A stretch of 64,000 nucleotides of DNA. Source: Pyxicephalus adspersus (Eukaryota > Chordata > Amphibia > Anura > Pyxicephalidae). The position numbers and the translations under genes are program-made. Location of the stretch: positions 114,430,845-114,494,844 of the forward strand of contig NC_092861.1 in assembly GCF_032062135.1 (NCBI RefSeq), written 5' to 3'. The notes below the pieces were generated by a model. That model was not told the DNA's origin. It did not search any database and was given only the letters and a program-made list of their open reading frames with translations. Numbering within the stretch: the stretch's first letter is position 1; each line of letters begins with the position of its first letter. Of this stretch, positions 51,160-60,579 are shown piece after piece.

Positions 51160-54100
51160 TTTTTAAATTATAGGATATTGAATGGCTATACCCACAATTT
51201 CTATGACTCAGTACCTTGGGGTAAGATTATATTCTGAGCGATTTATTTTCCCAGAAGCCAGTGACCGTACCGACAATGGCTGTCCAAAGTGAATGTGAAT
51301 ATTTCCAAAATCCTCATTAAGAAACTTCCTGGCTTTCATTAAACCCTACAAGGAAAAAAATTATATGAATGCAGTTTTGCTTTATGAAGGCTTCCAAACA
51401 TTCATCAATATAAAGATAATAGGGATAATATAAAGATAATAGGGACATCAGTTTGTTGAGCAGATCTATATACATATCAATGGAAATTTACTGTATACCG
51501 ATAAAAAGATGTTGCCATTGATGACCCCTTTCTGAAATTGCTAATTGCCTTATTGTGTCTATTACCTAACCCATATAAGTAGGCATAAGAAGTCAGAACT
51601 TCATGTCTCAACACATGATCTAGGTTAGTCACTCAAAAAATATTAAAGCTAATGTCAGCATGACAGCCAGCATGACAGCCAGAAAGTGATATTTTCAGTA
51701 AAGGTCTGGAAAAGCAACTTATACATTGCATTTTCCAGAATTAAGGTTTCCTTGAAAATGTGTATTAAGGCTGGGTCTACATGAACAGTTTTAAAATGCA
51801 TATAAACGTTCCTACCACGTTTATACGCGTTTTTATGCACTTTTACAAGCGTTTTAAAGCTTAACTTTAAAACGCTAAAAAAAAACTGTAATAAACGCCT
51901 ATGACGCGTTTTACCGCAAATTGCTGCAATTTGCCGCGATTTTACATAAGCGTTTATAAAAAGTTTACTTTTAACCCTTTCAGGGAATGAGTACAGGGGT
52001 ACATAAAACCCTTTACGTATTCCCTGAAAGGGTTAAAAAATGTGTAAAAAAATTGGACGAGGCTTTAATGGTAAAATATTTTATTAAATGTGTGTGTGTT
52101 TGTGTAACAAAACTTTTTTTTTTACAGGTTATCTCAATGACAGGATGATTCCCAGGATTGCAATGAGCACAGCCCTGGGACTCCTCCTGACAGTGAGGGA
52201 TCGCAGGCCACTAGGGGTTAAATGAGGACAAGCCTCTCCATTCACCCCTAGTGCTCTGTGATTGGCTGAGGTTTCACGTTTCTCAGCCATTCAGCACTAG
52301 ACATGAATGGGGAGACTTGTGCCCATTCATCGCTAGCGCTCTGTGATTAGCTGAGAAATAGGAAACCCTGATGACAGCTCAAGCATCATCAGGATTTCCC
52401 TTTCCTCAGCCAATCAGGGAGCAGAGACAGATACAGATACAGAACACATGTCGCAGCTCCTCTGGGGCTGCGGGAGCAATCAGGGGAGCGGAGCTGTCAG
52501 CATAGTAGAGCTCCGCTGACTGCTCTGCTCCCTGATTAGCTGAGGAAAGGGAAATCCTGATGATGCTTGAGCTGTCATGTCATGTTGAGTAGTCCCAGGG
52601 CTGTGCTCATTGCAACCCTGGGAATCATTCTGCCATTGAGATAACCTGTAAAAAAAAAAAGTTTAGTTACACAAACACACATACATTTAATAAATTAATT
52701 TACATTAAAGCCTTGTCTATTTTTTACATATATTTTAACCCTTTCAGGGTATGAGTAAGGGGTTTTATGTACCCCTGTACTCATTCCCCAGGGTGGGGTG
52801 GTGGACTTATGGGAGTCTCCTTATTAAAGGGGGCTTCCAGATTCCAAAGTCCTGCTAAAAATGTTTATAAAAGCACCCATTGTTTTCAATGAAAGCTTTC
52901 ATAAAACTTAAAAACGCTTGAAAAAGCCTCCATTGAGTTCAATGAAAGCATTTTCATGCATTTTCCCGTGTTTTTCCGCGTTTATTCAGCGTTTACAATT
53001 TTTAAACATTGCAAGCCACGTTTAAGATAACGCTCAAAAACGTGCCAGAAGAAAACGTCCTGGTGTAGATTAGCACATTGGAATGCATGGGGACTTCAAA
53101 CATGGGCTTTAAAAGCCTCGGGTTAAACGCTGGGGAAACAGTCCATGTAGACTAAGCCTAAAGCATGAGTGTCTCTGTCTGATATGCATGTAACATCCTA
53201 TACCACTTTTGCTACTGTTACAGAGTCTTGGTGCAAAGACAATGCATCGGGAGACTCCTCGTCTCTAATATTCCTGTGTCAAGTGAGGTTGTACAGACAG
53301 TACTGTGTGTATGGATACAGATGACTGCCACTAATTCTTGTACTCCTAATAGAAAAGTATGGAGAATAAGCCAGCCAATCACAATGATGTGTTCTGCGAA
53401 TATTTGTTGACTAAATCATCTGCATTTGGAGTTTTTGATTGATGATTTTTATCCACTAACCAGTAGTTATTTGGTCAGATATCTGTTTTTGGTTATATGG
53501 GGCAGTACATGTCATCATTACACATTGGAGTAGATGACATTCAAGTTGGCCTATATGACACCTGAAGAAAAGTTGTGGATATTTTGAGATTATTTAGGCT
53601 TTTGATCAGGAAGTGTTTTCTGAGTAAGATTGGGTGATTTTTGGATAGTAAGAGGGTAAGTGCATGACATTTAAGCAGGCTAAATGAGATTTAAAATTGG
53701 ATTGGCGTGGTCAAATGACATGTGAATAAGGCTTTGGGATCATGTGATATTTTATTATTGAAATGGTCAGCTTCATACCTTGCTAATGGTAATAAAGAAC
53801 ATGAAGTGAATGAGTGAATGCTAAATTGTTAAATCACATCTGAATAAACAACAAGACAACAGAAGTATTTCAGATGCTGCACAAAGCCAAGGTTTTTCAT
53901 GTAAAGATAAAAGACTGAACCAGCACACTAAAGAGTATTTATCTGCTGTTGGTTGAGCCATTGGGCTGCCTGTTCCAGCTCTGTAGTCTGTTGAAAATTA
54001 TGCTGGGCACTTAGGATCCAGCACGTTTTCTAACTTTTAAACTATGACAAACATAATAATTAAATAACACATAACAAAACTGTCAGTCTAAAGTACATCT

Positions 54101-56464
54101 TACTGATGTGGTTTCTTTGGGTTTTGGAGCTCCTAAAAGTTCTTGGGCATAGAAGGTTTCCTCTAATAATTTTTCGTAGCTGATGCTGATGGGAACAAGG
54201 TAAGTATCAAATACTTCCCCTTTAAAAAATGGTTCCATAACAACATTCAAAAGCCCTGAAAAGAAAACATAACCATTACAAATTTGCTCTACTTTTTTGT
54301 TATTTCTTTCTTCTTTTATTATTATTTTACATTTATTTACACAGAATACAATGGGTGGCAATGAAACAAGAATAGCAATGGGCCCACCACAATTATGAGG
54401 ATGGCAGGATATTTCTTCTTTTTACCTGTGGAAAAGGTTAAAGGATCTGCATATGGCTGTGGTTAATGGTAGAACTGCTACTTTACAGATATTTTTTTAG
54501 GATCCAGGTCCAGAGTTTATTGGAAGCAATGGATTGCTTTGCAGCAACTGCCAAATCCAATGAAAGAGAATTGCCAGTTCAAACTGATGGGTGGAGTTGA
54601 AGCATGAGGCCAGGAGTGGCTCATTGGGCCTGATTTAACTTGCTGAATCACCCAGGTTCACTCATGTAAGTGTATCCTCTCCAGCCTTGGAGAGCTTTCA
54701 TAAATCAGGCCCAATGAAAGAGGCCTGAGAAGTGTGTGTAACCTGGGAGGAAGTTATTGCTCAGGGGTGGTAACCAGACATAACAGTTTTGGGGTACAGA
54801 CTAGTAGAAGCTGCAAATGTTAGGTAATGGGACTGTGAATGTCAGGTCAGGACTTTATTATTTCTGCTTGAAACTTGTATGTTTTGTTACCATATTGCTG
54901 AGGAGATGCAAAACAAAATTCCTGTATACTTATTTTGAATAAAATAAACTGTTTTGGTGTGGCTGTGTATTGCAATGATCCTGTTTGCCCACAATATCAC
55001 AAAGAACCAAAGTTGTTCTGTTTTCCTAAGCTAACTATATGAAAATATTTAATGATTTTACATACCACAACTGTTCTTTGTCACTGCAATCAACTTTGAG
55101 GCTTAGCGTCATAAAATCTGTTCATTTGGGATGTCAAATATGTTTCATTATTCTTGTAACCTAAAGATATGTGGAAAAAGATACTGCTGTGTTTTCCAAA
55201 TGCAGTGTTTCAAGTAACTGCTGCTTGCCTTTAACATTTGGGTTTAGGACTGGAGACTCTTTCCTTTTATAGCTGCAGCATTATGGAGCACCAACATTAA
55301 GCCAAGAATGATGAATAGAACAAGCAATTTGCTTGAAATGTTTGCACATATCATAACAAGCAGTTAGTGTAGAAATTAATGAAACTTATTTTTAAATAAA
55401 AGTGCACCTTTCATTAGAGCATCGTTCTAATAAAACTCATTGTTGCATTCTCTACTTTCAGTCCTTTTTTTTCAAGGGCTGAAAACAAGCAAACCGTAAA
55501 TGAGAATAAGAAATTAAACAACATTTCCTATATTTTTACTTGTTCCAGGTCAATGAGGAAGAAGGTTGAGACCAGAGCTTTAGCATGAGAGCCAGGTAAC
55601 TGCGCTTGCATTGCCTCATTAATGACATGCATTTTGTCTGGTTCTACAGTTCCCTGTATGCTTCTCTCCAAAAACATAACAAAGCAGATTTTTGTCAGAT
55701 TATTTTCAAGAATGCTCTCCACTAAGCAGCTTTCCACCCCAACTAGATAAGCTTGTTTTCATGAAGAGACAAAGGCCCTGACTTTCATCAGTGAAGCTGG
55801 GTGATCCACCAAACCTGGAATGGATCTGGTCCAGGATTGAAAACATTTGCTGACAAATATAGCTAATGACTTTTAGGAAAGCCATTCCAGGTTTGCTGGA
55901 TTACCCAGCTTCACTGATGAAAGTGTATTCTCTCCTTGGAGCCTTGGAGAACTTTAATAAATCTGGGCCACAGAAAGAGGAGAAAATATTGGTATTTCTG
56001 GGTGGATAATATATGTAAATTGTGTTGTCTATTCCAAATATAATATAATCAGAATCCTCAATTGTAGCAACCACTAGTTGTCTTTGTATAACATAAACAT
56101 AGCGGACACCTTAAACTTGCAGCTATGTCCCTTGCTGTGAGCACATAACAGTACAAAATGAAAGTATATTGTAAGATATATTCATTTTTACAGAATTAAC
56201 GCTTTGGGCTCTTTTTATAAAAAAGGGGAATCATGTAAATTGATAATAAATATATCATGTTTTGCAGATAAATATTTCAAAACATTAGAGGTAAAAAAAT
56301 ATTGCCTTCTCATGATAAATACATAGCTGAAAATCTAGTACACTATTTGGGGTCACTCTATACATACCAAGCCTTGGAAGTATAGCCTTGCCTGTCCTGC
56401 TTCTTTGGCCTTCAATAAAATACTCCAAAGGAGCAAATCCAGTCTGTAAAAGAAAGGGTTCAGT

Positions 56465-56501
<37 letters not shown>

Positions 56502-59343
56502 GTATATTGCAGATATTAGGATTGGGATTCTGGTTTCTTTAGTTTAGGCATGTTTATCATTGGTAAATTAATGACCACTAAGATTTCAGTCTTCATCAGA
56601 ATAATATGGTACGAAAACAAGTAAAGATAATTTTATTGAATTGGTTCAGGTTAATGAACCTTGCAATTGCTCTGCAAGCAGAACTCATTATGGTAGTTGT
56701 AAAAGCTTAGTTATACATGTGTTTTAAAAAAAAAGAAAAAAAAAGAAGAATGAAACTGAACATGCAAAAAAAATAAACCTTAAATACCCAGCACACTGAA
56801 TTAGGTAGTAATTGGCCATCTTAGTCATATTGAAGGGCACTCTTGCTAAGATTACAAACTCTCCATAGAATTCAGAAGAAAGTCAACAGCACCTCCACAG
56901 TTTCCACCAACAGTATTGTAACAAGTGGAATTGGGGGCTGATTGGCATCTTGTGAATTCTGAAATCTGGGAATATATGATTGGTAAGGGGATGAATGCTC
57001 CGCAGAATAAATGCAACAGCATCTAAGGTCTACTTTAGGCTTATGTATTTTAAAAGGCAAATGAACAGGTCGTGGTATACATTCTGGGAGTTCTCTGACA
57101 TTACACTGATGTATCACCTTTTTGTTTATCCAAGTGTTATTCATGCACACATTTTACCCTACATGGATCTATACATTGATTACATATTACAAATATTGGA
57201 AATAGCTATCATAAATGTATTTGTGAACTGACCCGTAGCATGGTCTTGACATATTCTGCAAATACTGCCCAATAAAGTTTGTCTCCATGAAATGTACGTC
57301 TTATGAAAAAGGCACCCGCTTTGCGGAAGAAATGTCCAATAAATGTCATGTGACCAAGATCTATAGAAAGAAAAAGCAAAAAAGTAGAATATAGAGCTAT
57401 TACTGTTGTTCTTTAATTGCTTTTGAGCACATAATAGGAATTATATTTTTTACTAATATTCACAGTTCTGGTAAATAACTAAGGTAAATTAAGATTTTAG
57501 AGAACTCTTGAATGTGTAATATGCACATTTTTTTTAAATAATCATATGTGTCAATAGTCACACACATGATGGCTAGATGTATCTATAATGCTACAGTACT
57601 TTAAGGTACATCCAGTGTTTTAGTGTTAAAGTTTTAAGCTAGGAGTATTATTCCTACTTTTTTTTATTATAGAAGCACAGAAATGCAAAATGCACCAGTA
57701 GAATATACAATATTCACAACACAATGGCTCTGGTGAGGTGGCCTAAGTCATCAGCATCTTACTTTTGTGTCCCAGGCTAGAGTTCAACAAGAGATATAGA
57801 ATGGAGCACCAACCATTTTGTGAAAGAGTCCACACTCCATTAGCAACAAATATAACATTTCATGGGCCAAAAGAAATATCCCTTCACCAGGGCTCAACAG
57901 TAACATATGGATGCCAGGAAAGCCAAGGAAGGCAGGATTATTTTTTTTAAACTATTTTTTGCTTCCTTCCAAATATTACATTGTCGTGGTCAGGTCATCT
58001 ACCTAAGTTGACCCTTCACACTGGTAAAAGTTCTACTATACTATATAGGCAATTTTAAAAACTATGCATTTTTAATCTTGAATGTCCCATGGGTAAAACA
58101 TATTTAAATCCAAGTACACAGGAAAATATTAAAATGTTAAAGAAGGTAAATTGTCCCTAAAAAGAATTAAGGATCATGAGTGATAAAAAAAAAGAAAGCA
58201 ATTACCTTCTCCTGCAGCAATCACAGGAATAGCTATATCATAGGTGTACATAATGTACGATACCAACAAAAAGTCAATATAACTTCGATGGCTAGGCAAT
58301 AAGATAACAGGATACTCTTGAACAGCTTTTGCCAACTGCAGAACAGGAAAAAAATAAATTGAGCTGAAATGTGCACAAGAGTTATAGCACAATCAAACAG
58401 CCCATATGTGGGAAAAAAAGAAGTATAAAGATCACAGTTTGTCCATAGTCGATCATAAAAACAACAGAGATGCACTTGTTGACAATCTTTTTTCTAGCAG
58501 CAAACTAAAATTTGTGGGGCAGATGAAAAGGCTCATTTATGAATTTACTAGTGGAATAATATATATATATATATATATATTGGGGTGCATAAGGCATAAT
58601 GGCCTAAAAATGACAAGCAATGGGATCTTTAGGAAAGTTGTATTGAATACCTGTCTGTTAGAGGCTCCAATTTTACAATGTGTTAGAATTACAAATATAC
58701 CTGAGAAACCTAAAAATGGTAGTTAAAAAAAACAAATAGTGGAAAAATGGGTTTCATATGGTCCATAAACCCCATGTGAACTAATATAAAGTAATATATT
58801 TAGAATTACAAATATGTATTTAAAATTCATACTAAACGGAACCAATTTATTTAAATCAGTGATGGAAACTGTACTTGTAGAAAGCTAAAGGCTTATATAA
58901 TAAGAGTAATAATTTTGACACACAAAAGAGACTGAAGATTCACTTTAAACTTTTAACTGAGACATTTACATGACTGAATATTGGTAGTGAATATTCTCAG
59001 CTCCTTTAGTAAATCAGCCTCCTAATGCCAGCATGCATTATCTTTTTATATTATATCATAGGGATAGAAATAAAACTTTCCTTGTTAGCATTAGTGTAGT
59101 GTGAACTGTATTATAGAGGGTTTAATGTATATCAACTATTTCATATTGATAACAGATAAAACTTACCTTCTGAATGCCCTCGACATTGAGGAATATTTTC
59201 CTATAAAGCCGTTTAAAGATTTTACTTAAACTAACAGCAAATATTCGAATTGTATTCAGCGTTAAATTGTGGGCCATTTCATCCAAGATCTCACAAACTT
59301 GTTCCTGAATAACATCGAGGGGTTCGTCTGTTTCCAAGCTGAT
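44290..59343 (-). CDS. GNPAT-like: Dihydroxyacetone-phosphate acyltransferase (GNPAT family), 14 coding exons, 5' end missing
   Basis: Peroxisomal enzyme that acylates dihydroxyacetone phosphate, the first step of ether-lipid (plasmalogen) synthesis. Exons, high to low coordinate: 59343-59167, 58335-58206, 57360-57233, 56443-56368, 54255-54104, 51345-51215, 50457-50234, 49559-49317, 48238-48159, 47968-47834, 47586-47487, 46154-46061, 44649-44588, 44327-44290. They sum to 1770 nt (589 codons plus stop) with consistent phases and GT-AG junctions throughout. Acyltransferase blocks in order: PSHRSYIDF (HX4D), [15 protein letters not shown] and VPISISYE. The protein ends AARL, a type 1 peroxisomal signal (mammalian GNPAT ends AKL). 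The human protein is 680 residues; about 88 N-terminal residues (two exons) were not found here. No frame break is seen, so it looks functional. It is well diverged from the mammalian protein, so it could be the orthologue or a paralogue. Confidence 0.93.
44588..44649 (-). CDS. GNPAT-like: Acyltransferase gene, exon 13 in the window
   Basis: 62 nt between TTTCTAG and GTAAGG, phase 2 in and phase 1 out. It reads [20 protein letters not shown]. The sequence is weakly conserved, as is this part of the family, but length and phase fit exactly between the neighbouring exons. Confidence 0.8.
45437..45730 (+). mobile_element. tRNA-headed SINE in the acyltransferase intron
   Basis: Head TTGGCTTAGTGGTTAGCACT and GTCACAGGTTTAAATCTCAG (mutated B-box). 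Tail AGGCACCATATAAGTATAGG followed by TAATAATAG. It lies antisense to the gene between exons 12 and 13 in the window. Confidence 0.8.
46061..46154 (-). CDS. GNPAT-like: Acyltransferase gene, exon 12 in the window
   Basis: 94 nt, TTCACAG acceptor and GTAAGT donor, ending in phase 2. It contains [20 protein letters not shown] followed by GVVEANK, matching the mammalian [24 protein letters not shown]. Confidence 0.92.
46262..46570. mobile_element. GTACACAC-type MITE, inverted partial copy
   Basis: Reverse-complement match to the 42.75 kb element: CTCATCAGATAATCGGCTCA, GCTGTTATCAAGGCGGGATA, CTCCATGGAGCAGAATGGTG and ACAGCACTCGTTCATGCATC. It lies in the intron upstream of exon 12 in the window. 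Confidence 0.65.
46862..47312. mobile_element. GTACACAC-type MITE, full copy
   Basis: Left end CTAAGGCTACGTACACACGTG and right end CACTTGTGTACCTAGCCTTAG are inverted repeats. The interior is rich in CGATCGT phrases. It lies in the same intron as the previous copy. Confidence 0.8.
47487..47586 (-). CDS. GNPAT-like: Acyltransferase gene, exon 11 in the window
   Basis: 100 nt from a CATCTAG acceptor to a GTAAGT donor, ending in phase 1. It reads [20 protein letters not shown] and then [13 protein letters not shown], with the spacing of the mammalian segment carrying FSEEQYLAAVRKF. Confidence 0.87.
47834..47968 (-). CDS. GNPAT-like: Acyltransferase gene, exon 10 in the window
   Basis: 135 nt (45 codons) between TGGCAG and GTATGA, phase 0 on both sides. 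It begins [15 protein letters not shown], nearly identical to the mammalian DFEEGCYLL start, and ends VLKGYQ. Confidence 0.92.
48159..48238 (-). CDS. GNPAT-like: Acyltransferase gene, exon 9 in the window
   Basis: 80 nt, TTTCAG acceptor and GTGAGA donor, phase 1 in and phase 0 out. It reads [20 protein letters not shown], collinear with the mammalian FLRDVFADEFIFLPG block and of equal length (27 codons including the split one). Confidence 0.9.
49317..49559 (-). CDS. GNPAT-like: Acyltransferase gene, exon 8 in the window
   Basis: 243 nt, TTTCAG acceptor and GTATGA donor, phase 1 in and phase 1 out. It contains [17 protein letters not shown] and [18 protein letters not shown], aligning with the mammalian YRNQLLNIFVRPSLV segment. 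Confidence 0.94.
49627..49694. mobile_element. Fold-back MITE, GCCTGATTTATTAAAG family, left fragment
   Basis: GGACCTGATTTATTAAAGCT then CCAAGGCTGGGGAGGATAC and GTGAAGCTGGG; the remainder is absent. Confidence 0.75.
50234..50457 (-). CDS. GNPAT-like: Acyltransferase gene, exon 7 in the window
   Basis: 224 nt, GACAG acceptor and GTATGT donor, ending in phase 1. It includes [30 protein letters not shown] and [17 protein letters not shown], characteristic of the helical C-terminal half of GNPAT rather than of mitochondrial glycerol-3-phosphate acyltransferases. Confidence 0.93.
51128..51157. repeat. TA microsatellite (intron)
   Basis: About 15 TA units. Confidence 0.95.
51215..51345 (-). CDS. 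GNPAT-like: Acyltransferase gene, exon 6 in the window
   Basis: 131 nt, CTTGTAG acceptor, entering at phase 0 and leaving at phase 2. It reads [20 protein letters not shown] and then [10 protein letters not shown], matching the segment that closes the catalytic domain. The donor GTACTG is weak; the split arginine codon (AG|G) is completed correctly by the next exon. The intron before it holds a 1.4 kb inverted-repeat element. Confidence 0.9.
51408..51445. repeat. Two 20-bp tandem units (intron)
   Basis: AATATAAAGATAATAGGGAT is repeated once more without the last base. Confidence 0.9.
51766..53161. mobile_element. Long inverted-repeat (fold-back) element, 1.4 kb, intronic
   Basis: Outer ends TTAAGGCTGGGTCTACATGA and TCCATGTAGACTAAGCCTAA are inverted. 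Further matching pairs run inward: GAGTACAGGGGTACATAAAA near 51987 with TTTTATGTACCCCTGTACTC near 52760; GAGCACAGCCCTGGGACTCC near 52166 with its counterpart near 52590; GGAGCAGAGAC near 52430 with CTGCTCTGCTCCC near 52520. The axis is near 52470, so almost the whole element pairs with itself. No transposase frame is visible. Confidence 0.8.
54104..54255 (-). CDS. GNPAT-like: Acyltransferase gene, exon with motif IV
   Basis: 152 nt, TTTTCAG acceptor and GTAAGA donor, ending in phase 0. It reads [20 protein letters not shown] and then [13 protein letters not shown], matching the family's motif IV region almost residue for residue, and ends [10 protein letters not shown]. Confidence 0.95.
54625..54712. 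mobile_element. Fold-back MITE, GCCTGATTTATTAAAG family, short copy
   Basis: ATTGGGCCTGATTTAACTTG at one side and TTTCATAAATCAGGCCCAAT at the other; a compact hairpin with most of the interior deleted. Confidence 0.85.
55528..55737 (-). other. Unrecognised 69-codon open frame in intron
   Basis: An intronic frame with unusually protein-like composition (includes [20 protein letters not shown]). It does not fit between the flanking exons, which join perfectly without it. It could be a fragment of a transposon protein or a processed pseudogene; I do not recognise the family. Confidence 0.2.
55774..55970. mobile_element. Fold-back MITE, GCCTGATTTATTAAAG family, full copy
   Basis: Both arms are well preserved: GTGAAGCTGGGTGATCCACC and GGATTACCCAGCTTCACTGA pair around ATTGAAAACATTTGCTGACA. 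It ends TTTAATAAATCTGGGCC. Confidence 0.9.
56368..56443 (-). CDS. GNPAT-like: Acyltransferase gene, exon with motif III
   Basis: 76 nt between a TTTTACAG acceptor and a GTATGT donor, ending in phase 1. It reads [19 protein letters not shown]. Motif III is EGQRSR, whereas the mammalian enzyme has EGTRSR; the glutamate and arginines are kept and the threonine is replaced. Confidence 0.9.
56465..56507. repeat. TA/GTA microsatellite (intron)
   Basis: TA runs interrupted twice by TG. It begins about 22 bases upstream of the exon acceptor at 56443, so it lies in the branch-point region. Confidence 0.9.
57233..57360 (-). CDS. GNPAT-like: Acyltransferase gene, exon with motif II
   Basis: 128 nt completing the split aspartate codon from the previous exon. 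It contains GAFFIRRTF (motif II) followed by [17 protein letters not shown], very close to the mammalian enzyme. The acceptor is CTATAG; the donor is the less common GTCAGT. Confidence 0.92.
57365..58200. other. Intron with nothing recognised
   Basis: AT-rich intron. A 61-codon open frame at 57765-57950 on the plus strand has no family resemblance. Confidence 0.5.
58206..58335 (-). CDS. GNPAT-like: Acyltransferase gene, exon with the HX4D motif
   Basis: 130 nt, entering at phase 0 after TTCTGCAG and ending one base into a codon before GTAATT. It carries acyltransferase motif I as [10 protein letters not shown]; the histidine and aspartate form the catalytic HX4D pair. It ends in VIAAGE, the point where the family moves on to the substrate-binding blocks. 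Confidence 0.94.
58558..58580. repeat. TA microsatellite (intron)
   Basis: About 11 TA units. Confidence 0.95.
59167..59343 (-). CDS. GNPAT-like: Acyltransferase gene, first exon visible (probably exon 3)
   Basis: 177 nt, 59 codons, phase 0 at both ends. It reads into the conserved stretch [10 protein letters not shown] and ends VEGIQK immediately before GTAAGT. The acceptor is a weak TTTAAAG after a short pyrimidine-rich tract. The frame stays open upstream to a methionine at 59448, but that part resembles nothing in the family and is probably intron. Confidence 0.88.
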
Positions 59344-59781
59344 CTTTAAATGAGAATATAAGGGAAGATCACAAATTATGAAAGAAATTGACATTAACCT
59401 CATAAAAAATTTGGCAATATTTATAAATCTCCAACGAATCATGGACATTAGTATTCACTCCCAATTTTCAGCAACTTCATAATGTCATTGTGTTGCTAGT
59501 ATGCCTTTAGAAAGATACGCTGTTTAGAAATGTCAGTACCCTCTGCTCTACCTAAATGCTGGTTTATTCTTGCCTGGTTTGGCCTCCATCTTCTGCATTC
59601 TACAAGTTAACATTGGTCAGTTAGGTAGTTCATGTGTAAATGCACAACTTAGCAAAAATCTCCAACACTATCCAAAAGTAATATGTCAGTAAGGCAAACT
59701 GAAAGCTTCTGCAGATTTGTGGATGTGCCTCTGAAAGGTTGAACATTGTATCTGCCAGCAGCTTTTAGTATTTGTCAGGAA

Positions 59782-59800
59782 CCCCCCCCCCCCCCCCCCC
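59782..59800. repeat. Poly-C tract of 19 bases
   Basis: Uninterrupted run of 19 cytosines, the longest homopolymer of C or G in the window. Confidence 0.95.
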
Positions 59801-59899
59801 ACATCTCCATGTAGTGAGGTTCAGAGTAATTCTCTTTTAGTCTACTAGCATAAAAAATAGATAAATAATAACCTAATTCTGATTTACCTTACCTGACTC

Positions 59900-60170
59900 C
59901 TCATCATTTTCCAGCAGAGGGCGCCAACCCTCCATTATCTCGTCTACAGGCTCAAGTTCCAAGTGAGGAGCCAGCTGTCACTCAAAGGGGGCGAAACTTC
60001 CCCTTTAGTGAAGTCATGATGCCAGAACCCACCCACTCTTCCATGGCAGACCTAAGCCTGCAATGGGAAAGTGGGCGGGTTGTGTCCTTCTCCTCACCCA
60101 GCTTGGGGGTGCACTGGCCAGAGCGTGGACCACCAAAACTTTCTCGTGGACCACCAGTTGGCGACCGCTG
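59900..60170. mobile_element. hAT-type MITE, worn copy
   Basis: Right end CCACCAGTTGGCGACCGCTG and interior phrases AGCCAGCTGTCACTCAAAG and GATGCCAGAACCC match the 60.24 kb copy. The left terminus (around CAGAGGGCGCCAACC) is uncertain and no target duplication was found. Confidence 0.65.
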
Positions 60171-60241
60171 AGCTCTAGTAAACAAATGAGGACTTCATGA
60201 GATGTATCTCTCTGTTGGATTCCTTTGTGCTTCCTTTAGGT

Positions 60242-60579
60242 CAGTGGTCGCCAACCTTTTCAGACCCATGGACCAATAAATTTACTGGCTCCGGACCGCA
60301 CATGCACAGGGAGCCGGGTGTCACTCAAAGAAGAAGAAAATTCCCCCATAAGGACGTCATGATGCCAGAACCCCATGATGATGCTAGAACTCTCCCATCG
60401 CAGATCTGAGCCACAACCCACTCACCGTTCCAAGCCTGCAATCTGTATAGGGGAAATGGTCTGTGGCTCTGGTCGCTGCACCCCCACCGAGGTCCTTCTC
60501 ATGACCCCGCTCAGGGGCGCACCAGCCAGAGCTGCAGAACACCAACATTTTTTTGCAGACCACCGGTTGGCAACCCCTG
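60242..60579. mobile_element. hAT-type MITE with perfect 8-bp target duplication
   Basis: CAGTGGTCGCCAACCTTTTC at the left, CCGGTTGGCAACCCCTG at the right. Exact direct repeats CTTTAGGT lie at 60234-60241 and 60580-60587. Confidence 0.92.

Noticed and set aside
59344..59448. Upstream extension of the first visible exon to a methionine at 59448
   Set aside because: The extra residues resemble intron-derived sequence and do not match the family; the acceptor at 59344-59345 gives the expected boundary.
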